From Pandoraea commovens (lineage in GTDB: Bacteria > Pseudomonadota > Gammaproteobacteria > Burkholderiales > Burkholderiaceae), in the NCBI RefSeq assembly GCF_902459615.1, contig NZ_CABPSA010000014.1:1-64000 (forward strand): a stretch of DNA of 64,000 bases, written 5' to 3'. Position 1 is the first letter of the stretch; the number at the start of each line of letters is the position of its first letter. Under the pieces are notes generated by a model. The model was not told the origin of the DNA and did no database searches. It saw only the letters and a list, made by a program, of their open reading frames with translations. The position numbers and the translations under genes were made by a program. This document shows, piece after piece, positions 44,640-54,033 of this stretch.

Positions 44640-47245
44640 GCGATTCCGTGTTGAAAATCGCGTCGAAGACCGACAGCGCCCGCGCAACGGCGACACCCCC
44701 GCGTTCGCGCAACGATCTGGCATTGGGTGGCGCAATCGCTGTCGCGCTTCTGTCGATGGCCGGTGCGGCGTGTGTGGTGAACGGCTATTTCGTGGTGGTG
44801 ATCGCGGGCGTGGCGTTACTGGCTATCTGCGGTGTGGGCCTGAACCTTCTGCTGGGTTTGACCGGGCAGGTGTCGTTCGGCCATGTCGGCTTCTATGCGA
44901 TTGGCGCCTACGCCGTGGCGATTCTGACCACACAGGCAGGCTGGCCATTCTGGCCCGCGTGGCTGGCAGGTGGCGTCATCGCGGCATTCACCGGCGCGCT
45001 GCTGGCGTTACCGGCGCTGCGCGTGCGCGGGCCCGGACTCGCGATGGTGACGATTGCGTTCGGGTTCATCGTCGAGCATGGCGCGGTGGAGTGGCGCACG
45101 TTGACCGGCGGCCAGAACGGACTGATGGGCGTGATGCCGCCGGGCGCATTCGGCATAGCGGGCAGCGAACGAGTGGTGGCCGTGGCCGCGCTGGCGGTGC
45201 TGGCGGTCGCACTCGTCGTCTACGTTCGCATTTCACGTGGCACCTGGGGCGCTGCCATGCGCGCGGTGCGCGACAGCGAGACGGCGGCCGCATCGATCGG
45301 TGTCGACCCGCTGGTTGTGAAGGCGGTGGCCTTTGCGTTTTCCGCCGCGCTCGCGGGACTTGCGGGCGGACTCTTTGCGCCGTTGCAAGGCATGGTGACA
45401 CCGGGCATGTTTTCCTTCCTGCAATCGATTCTCTTCGTACTTGTCGTGATGATCGGCGGGGCGGGCACGATTGCGGGACCGCTCGTCGGGGCCGCGATCG
45501 TGGGCTTGTTACCGGAGTTTCTGGCGAGTCTGGAGAACATGCGCCTGCTTTGCTTCGGCGTGTTGCTGCTGGTCGTGCTGTGGGGCGCACCCAATGGCGT
45601 CATCGGGGTGCTCGGGCAATGGTGGATGTCGCGCAGACGTGTTGTGCCGGACGGCACGGACCTCGCGGCAACGTCGATGCTCGCCCTGCCGGTGCTTGAG
45701 GCATCGCAACGAAAGGAACTGACGGCGCAGGGACTGACGATGACCTTCGGGGGCGTCAAGGCCGTCGCCGATCTTTCGTTCACGTTGCCTGCGGGTCGGG
45801 TGACGAGCCTGATCGGGCCCAACGGCGCGGGCAAGTCGACCGTCCTCAATATGCTCTCGGGCTTTTACCGGCCGCTGTCCGGCACGCGTGCGCTCGGCGC
45901 TCACGCACTGGCGGCACGCGGTGCTTGCGACAGCGCGCGTCGCGGCGTGGCGCGCACGTATCAGACCTCGCAATTGTTCGGTGGCATGAGCGTGCTCGAT
46001 AACGTCACGCTGGCACGCAGTGCCGGACGTCTCGGTGCACTGCTCGGCGGCGCCCGGATGCGAGGCGAGACACCGCGCCGGGAGGCCCTGGCATTGCTGC
46101 GTGCGTGTGGCTATCTGGGCGACGTCGAGCTGATGGCGGCGGATCTCGCGCACGTCGACCGGCGTCTGGTCGAAATCGCGCGAGCATTGGCAACGCGCCC
46201 GTCGGTGCTGCTGCTCGATGAACCTGCGGCCGGGCTCTCGACGCAGGACAAGGCGCAGTTGGGCAAGCTGTTGCGTCGCATTGCCGACAGCGGCGTCACC
46301 GTGGGACTCGTCGAGCACGATATGTCGCTGGTGATGGGCGTATCGGACGGCATCGTCGTGATTGATGCGGGGCGCTTCCTTGCGCAAGGCTCCCCCGCCG
46401 CGATTCGCCGTGACGAGCGGGTGCGTGAGGCGTATCTGGGGGCTTCGGTCCCCGACGCGACCGGCGCGACGACGGCCCCGACAGCGCGCGAAAAGGCAGT
46501 GACCCCGGAAATCCTCGGGGTCGGCAAATTGACGGCGGATTACGGCGCAGCGCCGGTATTGCACGACGTGTCGATTCAGGTGCGCGAAGGAGAACTCGTC
46601 GCCCTGCTCGGTGCCAACGGCGCGGGCAAGTCGACGCTCATGCGCGCACTCGCGGGACTGCACCGTCCGGTCAAGGGCGGCATCACCTTCAATGGACGCG
46701 ATCTGTCACGTCTGGACGCCGCGCAGATCGCGGCGCTCGGCGTGGTGCTCGTGCCGGAGGGGCGGCAGGTGTTCCCGGAGTTGTCGGTCCTCGACAACCT
46801 GCGTCTCGGCGCTTTCCCGTGCGGACGTCTGCCCAAAGCGACGCTCGATGCACGCATCGCACAGATGTTTGCACGCTACCCGCGACTGCAAGAGCGCCAG
46901 CATCAACGCGCGGGCTTGCTCTCCGGCGGCGAGCAGCAAATGCTGGCGATTGCGCGAGCGCTAATGTCGTCGCCGCGCGTGTTGTTGCTCGACGAGCCTT
47001 CGCTCGGTCTGGCCCCTAAGGTGATTGCGTCGTTGTTTGCGTCGCTCGATGCGCTGCGTCGCGAATCGCTCTCGATGCTGCTCGTCGACCAGATGGCCGC
47101 CATGGCGCTGTCGATTGCCGACCGTGGCTATGTTCTTGAAGAGGGACGTGTGACGGTCAGCGCAGCGGCGAGCGAACTGGCAGGCGACGCACGGCTGGCC
47201 GCGGCGTATCTCGGGGGTGAGCATGACGCAGGGGCGGCAGCATGA
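44636..47245 (+). CDS. LivM-LivG-LivF triple-fusion ABC transporter protein
   Basis: 869 residues combining one permease and two ATPases. Residues about 30-330 form a LivM-type permease (GLNLLLGLTGQVSFGHVGFYAIGAY). NBD1 (about 362-600) has Walker A GPNGAGKS (394-401) and Walker B VLLLDEP (524-530), but LAHVDRRLVEIARAL replaces the signature. The Gly of LivG's L-x-Y-G-Q form is Val507. NBD2 (about 625-865) has Walker A GANGAGKS (659-666), canonical LSGGEQQ (762-768) and Walker B VLLLDEP. Usually these are three genes. It overlaps both neighbours by four bases. Confidence 0.93.
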   Translation: MSDSVLKIASKTDSARATATPPRSRNDLALGGAIAVALLSMAGAACVVNGYFVVVIAGVALLAICGVGLNLLLGLTGQVSFGHVGFYAIGAYAVAILTTQAGWPFWPAWLAGGVIAAFTGALLALPALRVRGPGLAMVTIAFGFIVEHGAVEWRTLTGGQNGLMGVMPPGAFGIAGSERVVAVAALAVLAVALVVYVRISRGTWGAAMRAVRDSETAAASIGVDPLVVKAVAFAFSAALAGLAGGLFAPLQGMVTPGMFSFLQSILFVLVVMIGGAGTIAGPLVGAAIVGLLPEFLASLENMRLLCFGVLLLVVLWGAPNGVIGVLGQWWMSRRRVVPDGTDLAATSMLALPVLEASQRKELTAQGLTMTFGGVKAVADLSFTLPAGRVTSLIGPNGAGKSTVLNMLSGFYRPLSGTRALGAHALAARGACDSARRGVARTYQTSQLFGGMSVLDNVTLARSAGRLGALLGGARMRGETPRREALALLRACGYLGDVELMAADLAHVDRRLVEIARALATRPSVLLLDEPAAGLSTQDKAQLGKLLRRIADSGVTVGLVEHDMSLVMGVSDGIVVIDAGRFLAQGSPAAIRRDERVREAYLGASVPDATGATTAPTAREKAVTPEILGVGKLTADYGAAPVLHDVSIQVREGELVALLGANGAGKSTLMRALAGLHRPVKGGITFNGRDLSRLDAAQIAALGVVLVPEGRQVFPELSVLDNLRLGAFPCGRLPKATLDARIAQMFARYPRLQERQHQRAGLLSGGEQQMLAIARALMSSPRVLLLDEPSLGLAPKVIASLFASLDALRRESLSMLLVDQMAAMALSIADRGYVLEEGRVTVSAAASELAGDARLAAAYLGGEHDAGAAA

Positions 47246-48882
47246 TGCGTGACATGACGGTTTGCGAGTCGCCCCGCGCCGCGAGTGGGTGTCGTGGACT
47301 GGTGACCAGCCCGCACACGCTGGCGAGTGCTGCGGGCCGCGACGTGTTGCAACAGGGCGGCAACGCCATCGAAGCGGGCATCGCCATTGCCGCGATGCTG
47401 TGCGTGACGATGCCTCATTTCACCGGCCTCGGCGGAGACGGTTTCTGGCTTGTCGCCGACGGGACGTCCGAGGGCGGCACAGCGCCACTTGCCATCTCCG
47501 GCATCGGACAGGCGGCGCGGGATCTGCCGTCACGATGGCTCGGCGGCGAGGCCATTCCCTTGCGCGGGCCAAGCGCCGCATTGACCTCGGCGGCGACGGT
47601 GGCGGCATGGGAAGCGGCGTTCCGCATCAGCCGCGACACGTGGGGCGGTCGATTGTCGTGGGCATCGTTGCTCGCACCGGCGATCGCGGCTGCCGACGCG
47701 GGATTCCCGACGAGTCGTTCTCAGGATTTCTGGTACACGTATCGCGCCGACGAGATGCACGATGCGTCAACGTGGCGCGGCTTCGCACAAGCATTTCTGT
47801 CCGGCGGTCGCGCCCCGGCGGCAGGCGAGACATTTCGTCAACCGGCATTGGCGGCGACACTGCGTCAGCTGGCAGATGGCGGACCGCGCGAATTCTATGA
47901 GGGCGAGCTGGCAACCCGCATGGCGCACGGCTTGCAGGCGGCAGGCGCTCCACTCACGCGCGAGGATCTTGCCGCCACACGTGTGCATGTGTCGCCTGCG
48001 CTGACGATGCCGTATGCAGACGGCGTGCTCGCGACGATGCCGCCGCCCACACAGGGCGTCACGACGCTCCAGATCATGGGCATTCTCGAGCGCGTCGGAC
48101 TGAAAGACTGCGAGCATGGCAGCGCGACGTATTACCACCGGCTAGTCGAAGCCGTGAAGCAGGCGTTCCTTGATCGCGACCGATACGTCGCGGATCCGGA
48201 GTTCGTCGACGTTCCCCTCGCGGCGATGCTGTCGGACGACCAACTTCGGGCCGCCGCCTCGAGAATCGAAGATCGTACGGCGCTCGAATGGCCCCATCGG
48301 TTTCGTGAGGGCGATACGGTGTATTTCGCCGCGACCGACGCGGCAGGACGGGCCGTGAGCGTTCTGCAAACGATCTATTTCGACTGGGGAAGCGGTGTCA
48401 TGGCGGGCGATACCGGCGTGCTTTGGCACAACCGGGGCGCGGCGTTTCGTCCCGCCGCAAGCGCGCATCCGAACGCACTCATGCCGGGCAAGCGGCCGTT
48501 CCACACGCTCAATCCGGGCATGTATCTAAAGGGCGGGCGCGCACGGTTGTTGTACGGCACTCAGGGGGCCGACGGACAACCGCAAACGCTGAGTGCATTG
48601 CTGACCCGACTGATCGACTTCGGGATGTCCCCGCAAGAAGCACTATCCCATCCGCGCTTTCTGCTTGGCCGCACGTTCTCCGACAGCCGGGACAATCTCA
48701 AGCTCGAGCGCGATGCCGGGCAAGCGGTATTCGACAGCCTCAGCGAGCGCGGACATTCGGTGGTGCCCTTACCTGCCCACAGCCCGCTAGCCGGACAGGC
48801 AGGCGTCATCGCGATTGCGGAGGACGGCGTGGCAACCGGCGCACATGACCCTCGCAGCGATGGAGCGGCGTTGGCGGTTTAG
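47242..48882 (+). CDS. Gamma-glutamyltransferase-family Ntn hydrolase
   Basis: 546 residues, full length for the family. The N-terminal part matches GGT (GRDVLQQGGNAIEAGIAIAAMLCVTMPHFTGLGGDGFWL, broken here only by family variation). The nucleophile at the head of the small subunit is probably Thr359 (GDTVYFAATDAAGRAVS), placed like the TTHYSVVD motif of the E. coli enzyme. No signal peptide is evident, so a cytoplasmic enzyme processing the imported substrate is plausible. The start overlaps the ABC fusion gene by ATGA. Confidence 0.88.
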   Translation: MMRDMTVCESPRAASGCRGLVTSPHTLASAAGRDVLQQGGNAIEAGIAIAAMLCVTMPHFTGLGGDGFWLVADGTSEGGTAPLAISGIGQAARDLPSRWLGGEAIPLRGPSAALTSAATVAAWEAAFRISRDTWGGRLSWASLLAPAIAAADAGFPTSRSQDFWYTYRADEMHDASTWRGFAQAFLSGGRAPAAGETFRQPALAATLRQLADGGPREFYEGELATRMAHGLQAAGAPLTREDLAATRVHVSPALTMPYADGVLATMPPPTQGVTTLQIMGILERVGLKDCEHGSATYYHRLVEAVKQAFLDRDRYVADPEFVDVPLAAMLSDDQLRAAASRIEDRTALEWPHRFREGDTVYFAATDAAGRAVSVLQTIYFDWGSGVMAGDTGVLWHNRGAAFRPAASAHPNALMPGKRPFHTLNPGMYLKGGRARLLYGTQGADGQPQTLSALLTRLIDFGMSPQEALSHPRFLLGRTFSDSRDNLKLERDAGQAVFDSLSERGHSVVPLPAHSPLAGQAGVIAIAEDGVATGAHDPRSDGAALAV

Positions 48883-49412
48883 GGCCAATCGACAGACGTC
48901 ATCATCCATCGGAAGTCGCAATGAATCTGCAAGCTCTCCGTTGCATTGCGGTGGATCTGAAATCCGTATTGCTTTAGCAAAGTGAGGATGCAGCTCAGGG
49001 ATGATGCGTGCCGCCGGACCCGGCGCTGCTGCCAGCTTGAAGGGGTGAAGACGCCAAGCGGCAGCATGCGGATGCGGCGTCCGTTTACGCAGAACGAGAC
49101 GTCGACATGTGTGCCATCGACGTCGTGGCCGTTGCTGCCGAAAATGTCGGTGATCTCGTGTTGGCGATTTGGGTACAGCCGACGGAACACGCCAATGCCG
49201 AACTTGCGGAACTGCCTCCTCGCGAAGCCGAGTTGGGACGCGTGGGCCTCATATCCTCTAGTGAGGATCAGCGTGATTTCTTCGGGCAGTTGCGTCTGAA
49301 TATCCTGAAGGGCTTTCAGAACAGCCTCATCCACACGAACGTAGCGCGCGGGCCATCGGGGGCTAACTCGCAGTCCGCCGTGGGAGCCGCGTGTCAAAGT
49401 TGTCAGAGGCAT
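48879..49412 (-). CDS. Hypothetical protein, possible M15-like fold, with a borrowed 3' end
   Basis: 177 residues, not securely assigned. TLILTRGYEAHASQLGFARR and NGHDVDGTHVDVSF recall the Arg and His/Asp metal-binding blocks of VanX-like M15 peptidases, but the spacing (H-x3-G-x-H-x-D) is not canonical. The last residues (FRWMMTSVDWP) mirror the end of the formylglycine-generating enzyme 50 bases upstream (FRLVMTSADWAG), and the DNA there is nearly identical over about 20 bases. Its stop overlaps the convergent gamma-glutamyltransferase gene by four bases. There is no signal peptide. Confidence 0.6.
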   Translation of the reverse strand: MPLTTLTRGSHGGLRVSPRWPARYVRVDEAVLKALQDIQTQLPEEITLILTRGYEAHASQLGFARRQFRKFGIGVFRRLYPNRQHEITDIFGSNGHDVDGTHVDVSFCVNGRRIRMLPLGVFTPSSWQQRRVRRHASSLSCILTLLKQYGFQIHRNATESLQIHCDFRWMMTSVDWP

Positions 49413-49462
49413 GCAGGGACTTTCGTGTGCGTCAGGTTGGACTGCTACGGAAGTCGAGCAGT

Positions 49463-50641
49463 TTAATCGACGTCTGGTCCCTTGCGTCCGGCTTTACCCG
49501 CCCAATCGGCAGACGTCATGACCAGCCGGAAGCCAATGTGCGACATCGGATTCGCGGGGTCCGTGCCGCGTCTCGCGCTGGTGCGGTAACCGCTGCAATA
49601 GGTGTCGCTGCACAGGAACGAGCCACCGCGCGTGACGCGCTTCGGCGCATCGACCGGTGTCGCGCCGTCGTCGGGATCGAAGCTTGACGTCGGGCCAGAC
49701 GGATCGACGGTTCGGCCGCGACGTTTGGCCTGCGTCGCGAATTCGTCAGCGCGGTACCAATCGGCCACCCACTGCCAGACGTTGCCCGCCATGTCGTAGA
49801 GGCCGTAGCCGTTCGGCGAGAACTGTCCTACGGGAGTCGTTCCGATCTGAATCTTCGACGAGTCGACGACGGGGAACGGACGCGCGTTGTCGTCCCACAC
49901 GTTCGCCATGGATTTGCCGTCGGGACGTTTCGTATCTCCCCATGCGTAGTCCGCTTGTGTCAGTCCACCGCGTGCCGCCACCTCCCATTGCGCTTCGGTC
50001 GGCAAGCGCTTGCCGACCCATGTCGCATAGGCCAAGGCGTCGTCATACGACACCTGCACCACCGGGTGATTTTCTTTGCCCGTCAGATCGCTGCCCGGCC
50101 CTTGCGGATGACGCCAGTTCGCCCCGGGCACGAATCGCCACCACGCCGAATAGTCCCGCAGTGACACCATCGCTTCGGTGCCGACGAAGACCATCGCACC
50201 GGGCACGAGAGCTTCCGGCCGGGGCGCAGGCGTTCCCGGTGGCAGCTGCACACGCAAGTCTTCCCAGCGCGGTGGGCGCTCGGCTGTGGTGACGTAGCCC
50301 GTAGCGTCGACAAATCGCGCGAACTCTGCGTTCGTGACGTCGTGAACATCCATCCAGAATCCACTCGTCGTCACATCAAATGCAGGGCGTTCGTTGTGCT
50401 GCGCAAGACGGCTGTCGGTGCCCATGAGGAACGTCTGCCCCGGAATCCACGCCATCTTCTCGGGACCGCGCTTGCCGTCGCCAACGAGCGGCAACGTCAG
50501 AGGCGCGGGCGGAATGTTCGACTGGCTTCGCTGAACCAGCGCCGACGCGTGTCGCGACGACGCCATCCACCCGATCGATACGCCCAGCAAGATAATCGCG
50601 AGCGCCCATGCGAGGTGATCGTGACGCGTCCCCTTACTCAT
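49463..50641 (-). CDS. Membrane-anchored formylglycine-generating enzyme family protein
   Basis: 392 residues. The N-terminal membrane anchor (about 10-27, LAWALAIILLGVSIGWM) suggests a periplasmic enzyme. The FGE/SUMF1 domain (about 60-378) has MAWIPGQTFLMGTD, PVVQVSYDDALAYATWVGKRLPTEAQWE split across family blocks, GYGLYDMAGNVWQW, and the active-site pair Cys344/Cys349 in RGGSFLCSDTYCSGYR. Aerobic FGEs use two such cysteines to oxidise a sulfatase Cys to formylglycine. The sulfatase gene immediately upstream (ATGA overlap) encodes a matching Cys-type substrate. Confidence 0.92.
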   Translation of the reverse strand: MSKGTRHDHLAWALAIILLGVSIGWMASSRHASALVQRSQSNIPPAPLTLPLVGDGKRGPEKMAWIPGQTFLMGTDSRLAQHNERPAFDVTTSGFWMDVHDVTNAEFARFVDATGYVTTAERPPRWEDLRVQLPPGTPAPRPEALVPGAMVFVGTEAMVSLRDYSAWWRFVPGANWRHPQGPGSDLTGKENHPVVQVSYDDALAYATWVGKRLPTEAQWEVAARGGLTQADYAWGDTKRPDGKSMANVWDDNARPFPVVDSSKIQIGTTPVGQFSPNGYGLYDMAGNVWQWVADWYRADEFATQAKRRGRTVDPSGPTSSFDPDDGATPVDAPKRVTRGGSFLCSDTYCSGYRTSARRGTDPANPMSHIGFRLVMTSADWAGKAGRKGPDVD

Positions 50642-52338
50642 TCGGTCGCGCCCGGTGCCAGCACCACACCGACACGTTTGGCGTAGTCCACCCAGCCCTG
50701 CTTCAGACGCGCCACAATGTCGGGGTGATCGACTGAGAGGTCCGTCGTCTCGCCACGGTCACGGGTCATGTCGTATAGCTTCCAGTCGGGCGGTTCTGCG
50801 ACCGGCTGCGGACCACGCTTCATGTGCACCGACAGCAACTTCCATCGGTCGTCGCGAACATAGCGGTTCCCGCCGAACTCGGCGCCGAGCAGACTGCCGT
50901 TGGGGAGATGGCGCTGCGTCTTTCCGGTGAGAAGCGGAAGCAACGACGTGCCCGTCATCGGATTGACGGATTCGCCGCGATAGCGGTCGCCCGGGTTCGG
51001 CAGCCCGGCCAACTGGAGGAAGGTCGGAGCGAGATCGAGGACGGTTGTCAGTTGTGTCGCCGTCGCCTGAGCGCTCGATTGTTTCGGCATCCGTACGATA
51101 GCGGGTACGCTCACGCCGCCCTCCGACGGGTATCCCTTGAACAACCGGAAAGGCGTCGCGCTCACTTCCGCCCAGCGGGTGCCGAGAGCTATGTTGGAGC
51201 GGCGACGGCCGAGATTTTCATAGCTGTTGTCGTTGTTCGGCCCGTCCGGGTAGAACATATCGACCTTCTCGCCTGACGGGCCGTTGTCGGAGGCGAAGAA
51301 AATGAACGTGTTGTCGTACGCGCCGACCGACTTCAGATGATCGACGAGGCGGCCGATGTTGGCGTCCAGTGTTTCGACCATCGCCGCATAGACTTCCATC
51401 TTGCGGGCTTCGGTCTTCTTTTGCTCCGGCGAGAGTTGATCCCAGCGAGGATTCATGGGCGACGCAGGCAGTAACGTGGCCGGACGGAAATCCGGTGGCA
51501 GCAATCCCAGCTGCCTTTGGCGTGCAATTCGCTCGTTACGAATCGCGTCGTAACCGGCGTCGTAGCGACCACGATAGTTGTCGATGCGGTCGTCCGGTGC
51601 CTGCAAGGGCCAATGCGGGGCCGTGTAGGCCGCGTACGCAAAGAAGGGTTTTCCGTCGCCGAGATTCCGGTCGATGTAGCCGATCAGTTTGTCGGTATAG
51701 CCCACGCTCGAATAGAAGTTTGGCGGCAGCGTCACCATCTTGCCGTTCTCGCGATACGACGCCCGGTCGGCAGAGGTGACTGCACCCGGGGCCGGAGCGA
51801 AGTGCGCCGCGCCCCCTTGAAGCAACACGAACGACGATTCGAAACCGCGCGCCTGCGGGCTTTGCCCCGGCGTGAGACCGAGGTGCCACTTGCCGACCAT
51901 GTAGGTGTGATAGCCGCCATCGCGCAGCAGACTCGCAATCGAGAACGAGCGTTCGTTGAGATATCCCTCGTATCCGGGATGCCCGACCTGATAGATCTGC
52001 AGCGTCTCGGCCATCGTGCCCAGACCCGACTGATGGTGATCGGCCCCGGAGAGCAACATCGCGCGGGTGGGCGAGCAACTCGGCGCGACGTGGAAGTTCG
52101 TGAGGATGCGTCCGGACGCGATCAGCGCGTCGAGATTCGGCGTGCGAATCTCGCTGCCGAACGCGCCGATGTCCGAGTAGCCGAGGTCGTCCGCAAGAAT
52201 CACGAGGATGTTCGGCTTCTCGGACGGGGCCGCTGCCACGGGTGCGGATGCACTGGCTACCAGTGCCGCCAGTGCGCAGAGGCACGTAGTGAGCTTGCGT
52301 CGCATCTGCGCGCGCAGGTGTGTTCGTCGATGGTTCAT
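50638..52338 (-). CDS. Periplasmic Cys-type sulfatase (arylsulfatase family)
   Basis: 566 residues. The signal peptide is about 1-36. Metal-binding Asp50-Asp51 (ILADDLGYSD) and the modification motif Cys88-Ser-Pro-Thr-Arg92 (CSPTRAMLLSG) define a type I sulfatase that needs formylglycine at Cys88. Further family blocks are HYMVGKWHLG-like TYMVGKWHLGL and FFASDNGPSG. AGGAG precedes the ATG. The co-encoded porin may admit the sulfate ester; the organic substrate is unknown. Confidence 0.95.
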   Translation of the reverse strand: MNHRRTHLRAQMRRKLTTCLCALAALVASASAPVAAAPSEKPNILVILADDLGYSDIGAFGSEIRTPNLDALIASGRILTNFHVAPSCSPTRAMLLSGADHHQSGLGTMAETLQIYQVGHPGYEGYLNERSFSIASLLRDGGYHTYMVGKWHLGLTPGQSPQARGFESSFVLLQGGAAHFAPAPGAVTSADRASYRENGKMVTLPPNFYSSVGYTDKLIGYIDRNLGDGKPFFAYAAYTAPHWPLQAPDDRIDNYRGRYDAGYDAIRNERIARQRQLGLLPPDFRPATLLPASPMNPRWDQLSPEQKKTEARKMEVYAAMVETLDANIGRLVDHLKSVGAYDNTFIFFASDNGPSGEKVDMFYPDGPNNDNSYENLGRRRSNIALGTRWAEVSATPFRLFKGYPSEGGVSVPAIVRMPKQSSAQATATQLTTVLDLAPTFLQLAGLPNPGDRYRGESVNPMTGTSLLPLLTGKTQRHLPNGSLLGAEFGGNRYVRDDRWKLLSVHMKRGPQPVAEPPDWKLYDMTRDRGETTDLSVDHPDIVARLKQGWVDYAKRVGVVLAPGATE

Positions 52339-52350
52339 GAGCGGCTCCTG

Positions 52351-53379
52351 TCAGAACGCATGACTGATACCCAACGCCACAGCGCTGGTGTTCTCGCCGG
52401 GCATCGGGACCATGTCGAACGCCAGCGCGTAACGGCTATTGCCCCGGTTGTTAATGCGCGCGTAACTCGCATAGAGGCGCGTGCGTTTGGACAGGCTGTG
52501 TTCGATGCCGACGTACAGGCCTGTCGCGTCGCCGTTCGAACTACCGGCTTCGTTGCGATTGACGAGCGAGACGACCAGCTCGTTTGCAGGGGTGATCGAG
52601 TAGCGGCCGCCGATCTGCCAGTCGAAGCCTTGCTGCGATGGCTTGCCGGACGTGTACACGCCGGAATAGCGATGCAGTGCCGCAGTGATCTTGTATTGCC
52701 CCCGAATCCAGTATTCACCGACGAGCCAGACGTCCTGCATGCCTTCACCGGGACGCGCGTTGTTGAAGTTGTCGTAGACGACGGACGCGAACCACGGGCC
52801 GGTCGAATAGCGCAGGCCCGTACTCGTCCCCTGCCCGCTCTTGGGGCGCTCGCCCGGCTGGAGGTTCTCCCCTTGCTTGCCGAGCGACAGCGACGAGATC
52901 ACCTGAAAGCCCTGCCACTTCGGCGACTCGTACTTGACGGTGTTGTTCTCCAGCCAGCGCTCGTAGGAAGCGATGACGTTAGTGATGACGCTGTAGTTGC
53001 CGGTGTACGTGGGATCGATGCGTCCGTAAGTGGTGGCAGACGTCACTCGCATGCGGCCGAGCAGGAATCGACCGAACTCGCCTTTGAGGGCGACGTAGGC
53101 ATCGCGCGCGGGTGGCACGGGCGTCGTGCCGTTGTTCACGCGCAAGCGCCATTCCAGAACGGCCTGCGCTTCGAGGGTGTCGGTGATCTTTTCGACGTCG
53201 CGAAAGACGAAGCGCGACGTCTGAAGTCCGCCGCTCTGAAGCCGTTGCGTCGTGGTGTTTTGCGCCCGGATCGACTCGACGTAGCTGTCGACGAAGCCGG
53301 ACAAAGTCGGGCCGGTTTGCGCCCAGGATGCTCCCGCACACTGCGCTAACGCGAGTGCGGTGCAGGCCTTCTTGTACAT
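52351..53379 (-). CDS. Gram-negative porin (Burkholderia type)
   Basis: 342 residues. The signal peptide ends SWAQ. The barrel starts with TLSGFVDSYVES and ends in phenylalanine (VALGISHAF). Conserved blocks are FRDVEKITDTLEAQAVLEWRL, DAYVALKGEFGRFLLGRM and LRYSTGPWFASVVYDN. It lies 12 bases upstream of the sulfatase gene on the same strand and probably supplies substrate to it. Confidence 0.93.
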   Translation of the reverse strand: MYKKACTALALAQCAGASWAQTGPTLSGFVDSYVESIRAQNTTTQRLQSGGLQTSRFVFRDVEKITDTLEAQAVLEWRLRVNNGTTPVPPARDAYVALKGEFGRFLLGRMRVTSATTYGRIDPTYTGNYSVITNVIASYERWLENNTVKYESPKWQGFQVISSLSLGKQGENLQPGERPKSGQGTSTGLRYSTGPWFASVVYDNFNNARPGEGMQDVWLVGEYWIRGQYKITAALHRYSGVYTSGKPSQQGFDWQIGGRYSITPANELVVSLVNRNEAGSSNGDATGLYVGIEHSLSKRTRLYASYARINNRGNSRYALAFDMVPMPGENTSAVALGISHAF

Positions 53380-53503
53380 GTCTCCTCCTGTGCGCCGGAC
53401 GACGCGCCACGAGTCATGGCGGAGCGTTGCAGGCGCAGTGGCCCGGTGACGCCGTGACGTCCCGGTGCTCGATATGGGGGTGTTCCGATGGCGGGATCTG
53501 GCC

Positions 53504-53821
53504 TTACTTGTTGAGGCTCATGACCCAGTGGGCGAAGCGCTCGGCTTCGTCGTCGGGAATGGCGTTCGCGGGCATGGGGATGTTCCCCCACTTACCGGTG
53601 CTGCCCTGGAGGATGCTCTTCCTGATCTTGGCGAGCGCGTCTGGATCGTTCCGATAGGACGCCGCAATTTCACGGAACGACGGCCCGACCTTTTTACTGT
53701 TCATGTCGTGACAGGCACGGCACGTCTGCTCGCTGGCCGACGGTGCAGCCCAGACGCTGTGCGCCTGAGCGGTGGCGGCGAGCGCGATGGCAATACTTAA
53801 CGAAACTCGGCGAAACTTCAT
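53504..53821 (-). CDS. c551-type periplasmic cytochrome c
   Basis: 105 residues. The signal peptide is about 1-26. A single haem site Cys34-Arg-Ala-Cys37-His38 and a likely distal Met83 (NIPMPANAIPDDEAERFAHWV) fit class I cytochromes of the c551/c8 group. It is 124 bases upstream of the porin gene and probably the first gene of the sulfatase operon. An electron-carrier role beside a sulfatase is unexplained. Confidence 0.92.
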   Translation of the reverse strand: MKFRRVSLSIAIALAATAQAHSVWAAPSASEQTCRACHDMNSKKVGPSFREIAASYRNDPDALAKIRKSILQGSTGKWGNIPMPANAIPDDEAERFAHWVMSLNK

Positions 53822-54033
53822 GGATACCTCGCAAATGAGCGATTCCCAGGGCCGAGGAATCGAGGTGGACTAAAGGAGTTTTATGTATACATATTTATGT
53901 CAAAGAATACATTGAAATAATTTGGTGTACATGAAAGGTTTGGAAGTGGTTATTCCAAGGGGTTATAGCGGGGGGGCGTGAGCATGACTGCGCCGAAGGT
54001 CTCAAGCAGCGTGACGAGAAGTGTCAGCAGCGC
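53822..54033. promoter_or_regulatory. AT-rich promoter region with a 12-bp palindrome
   Basis: The region upstream of the cytochrome gene is strikingly AT-rich compared with its surroundings. It contains the perfect palindrome TATGTATACATA (53882-53893) and a nearby TGTACA. This probably holds the promoter and operator of the sulfatase operon. No gene is seen in it. Confidence 0.5.

Noticed and set aside
48879-49412. Firm assignment as a D-Ala-D-Ala dipeptidase
   Set aside because: The His/Asp spacing does not fit SxHxxGxAxD and there is no signal peptide; left as hypothetical.
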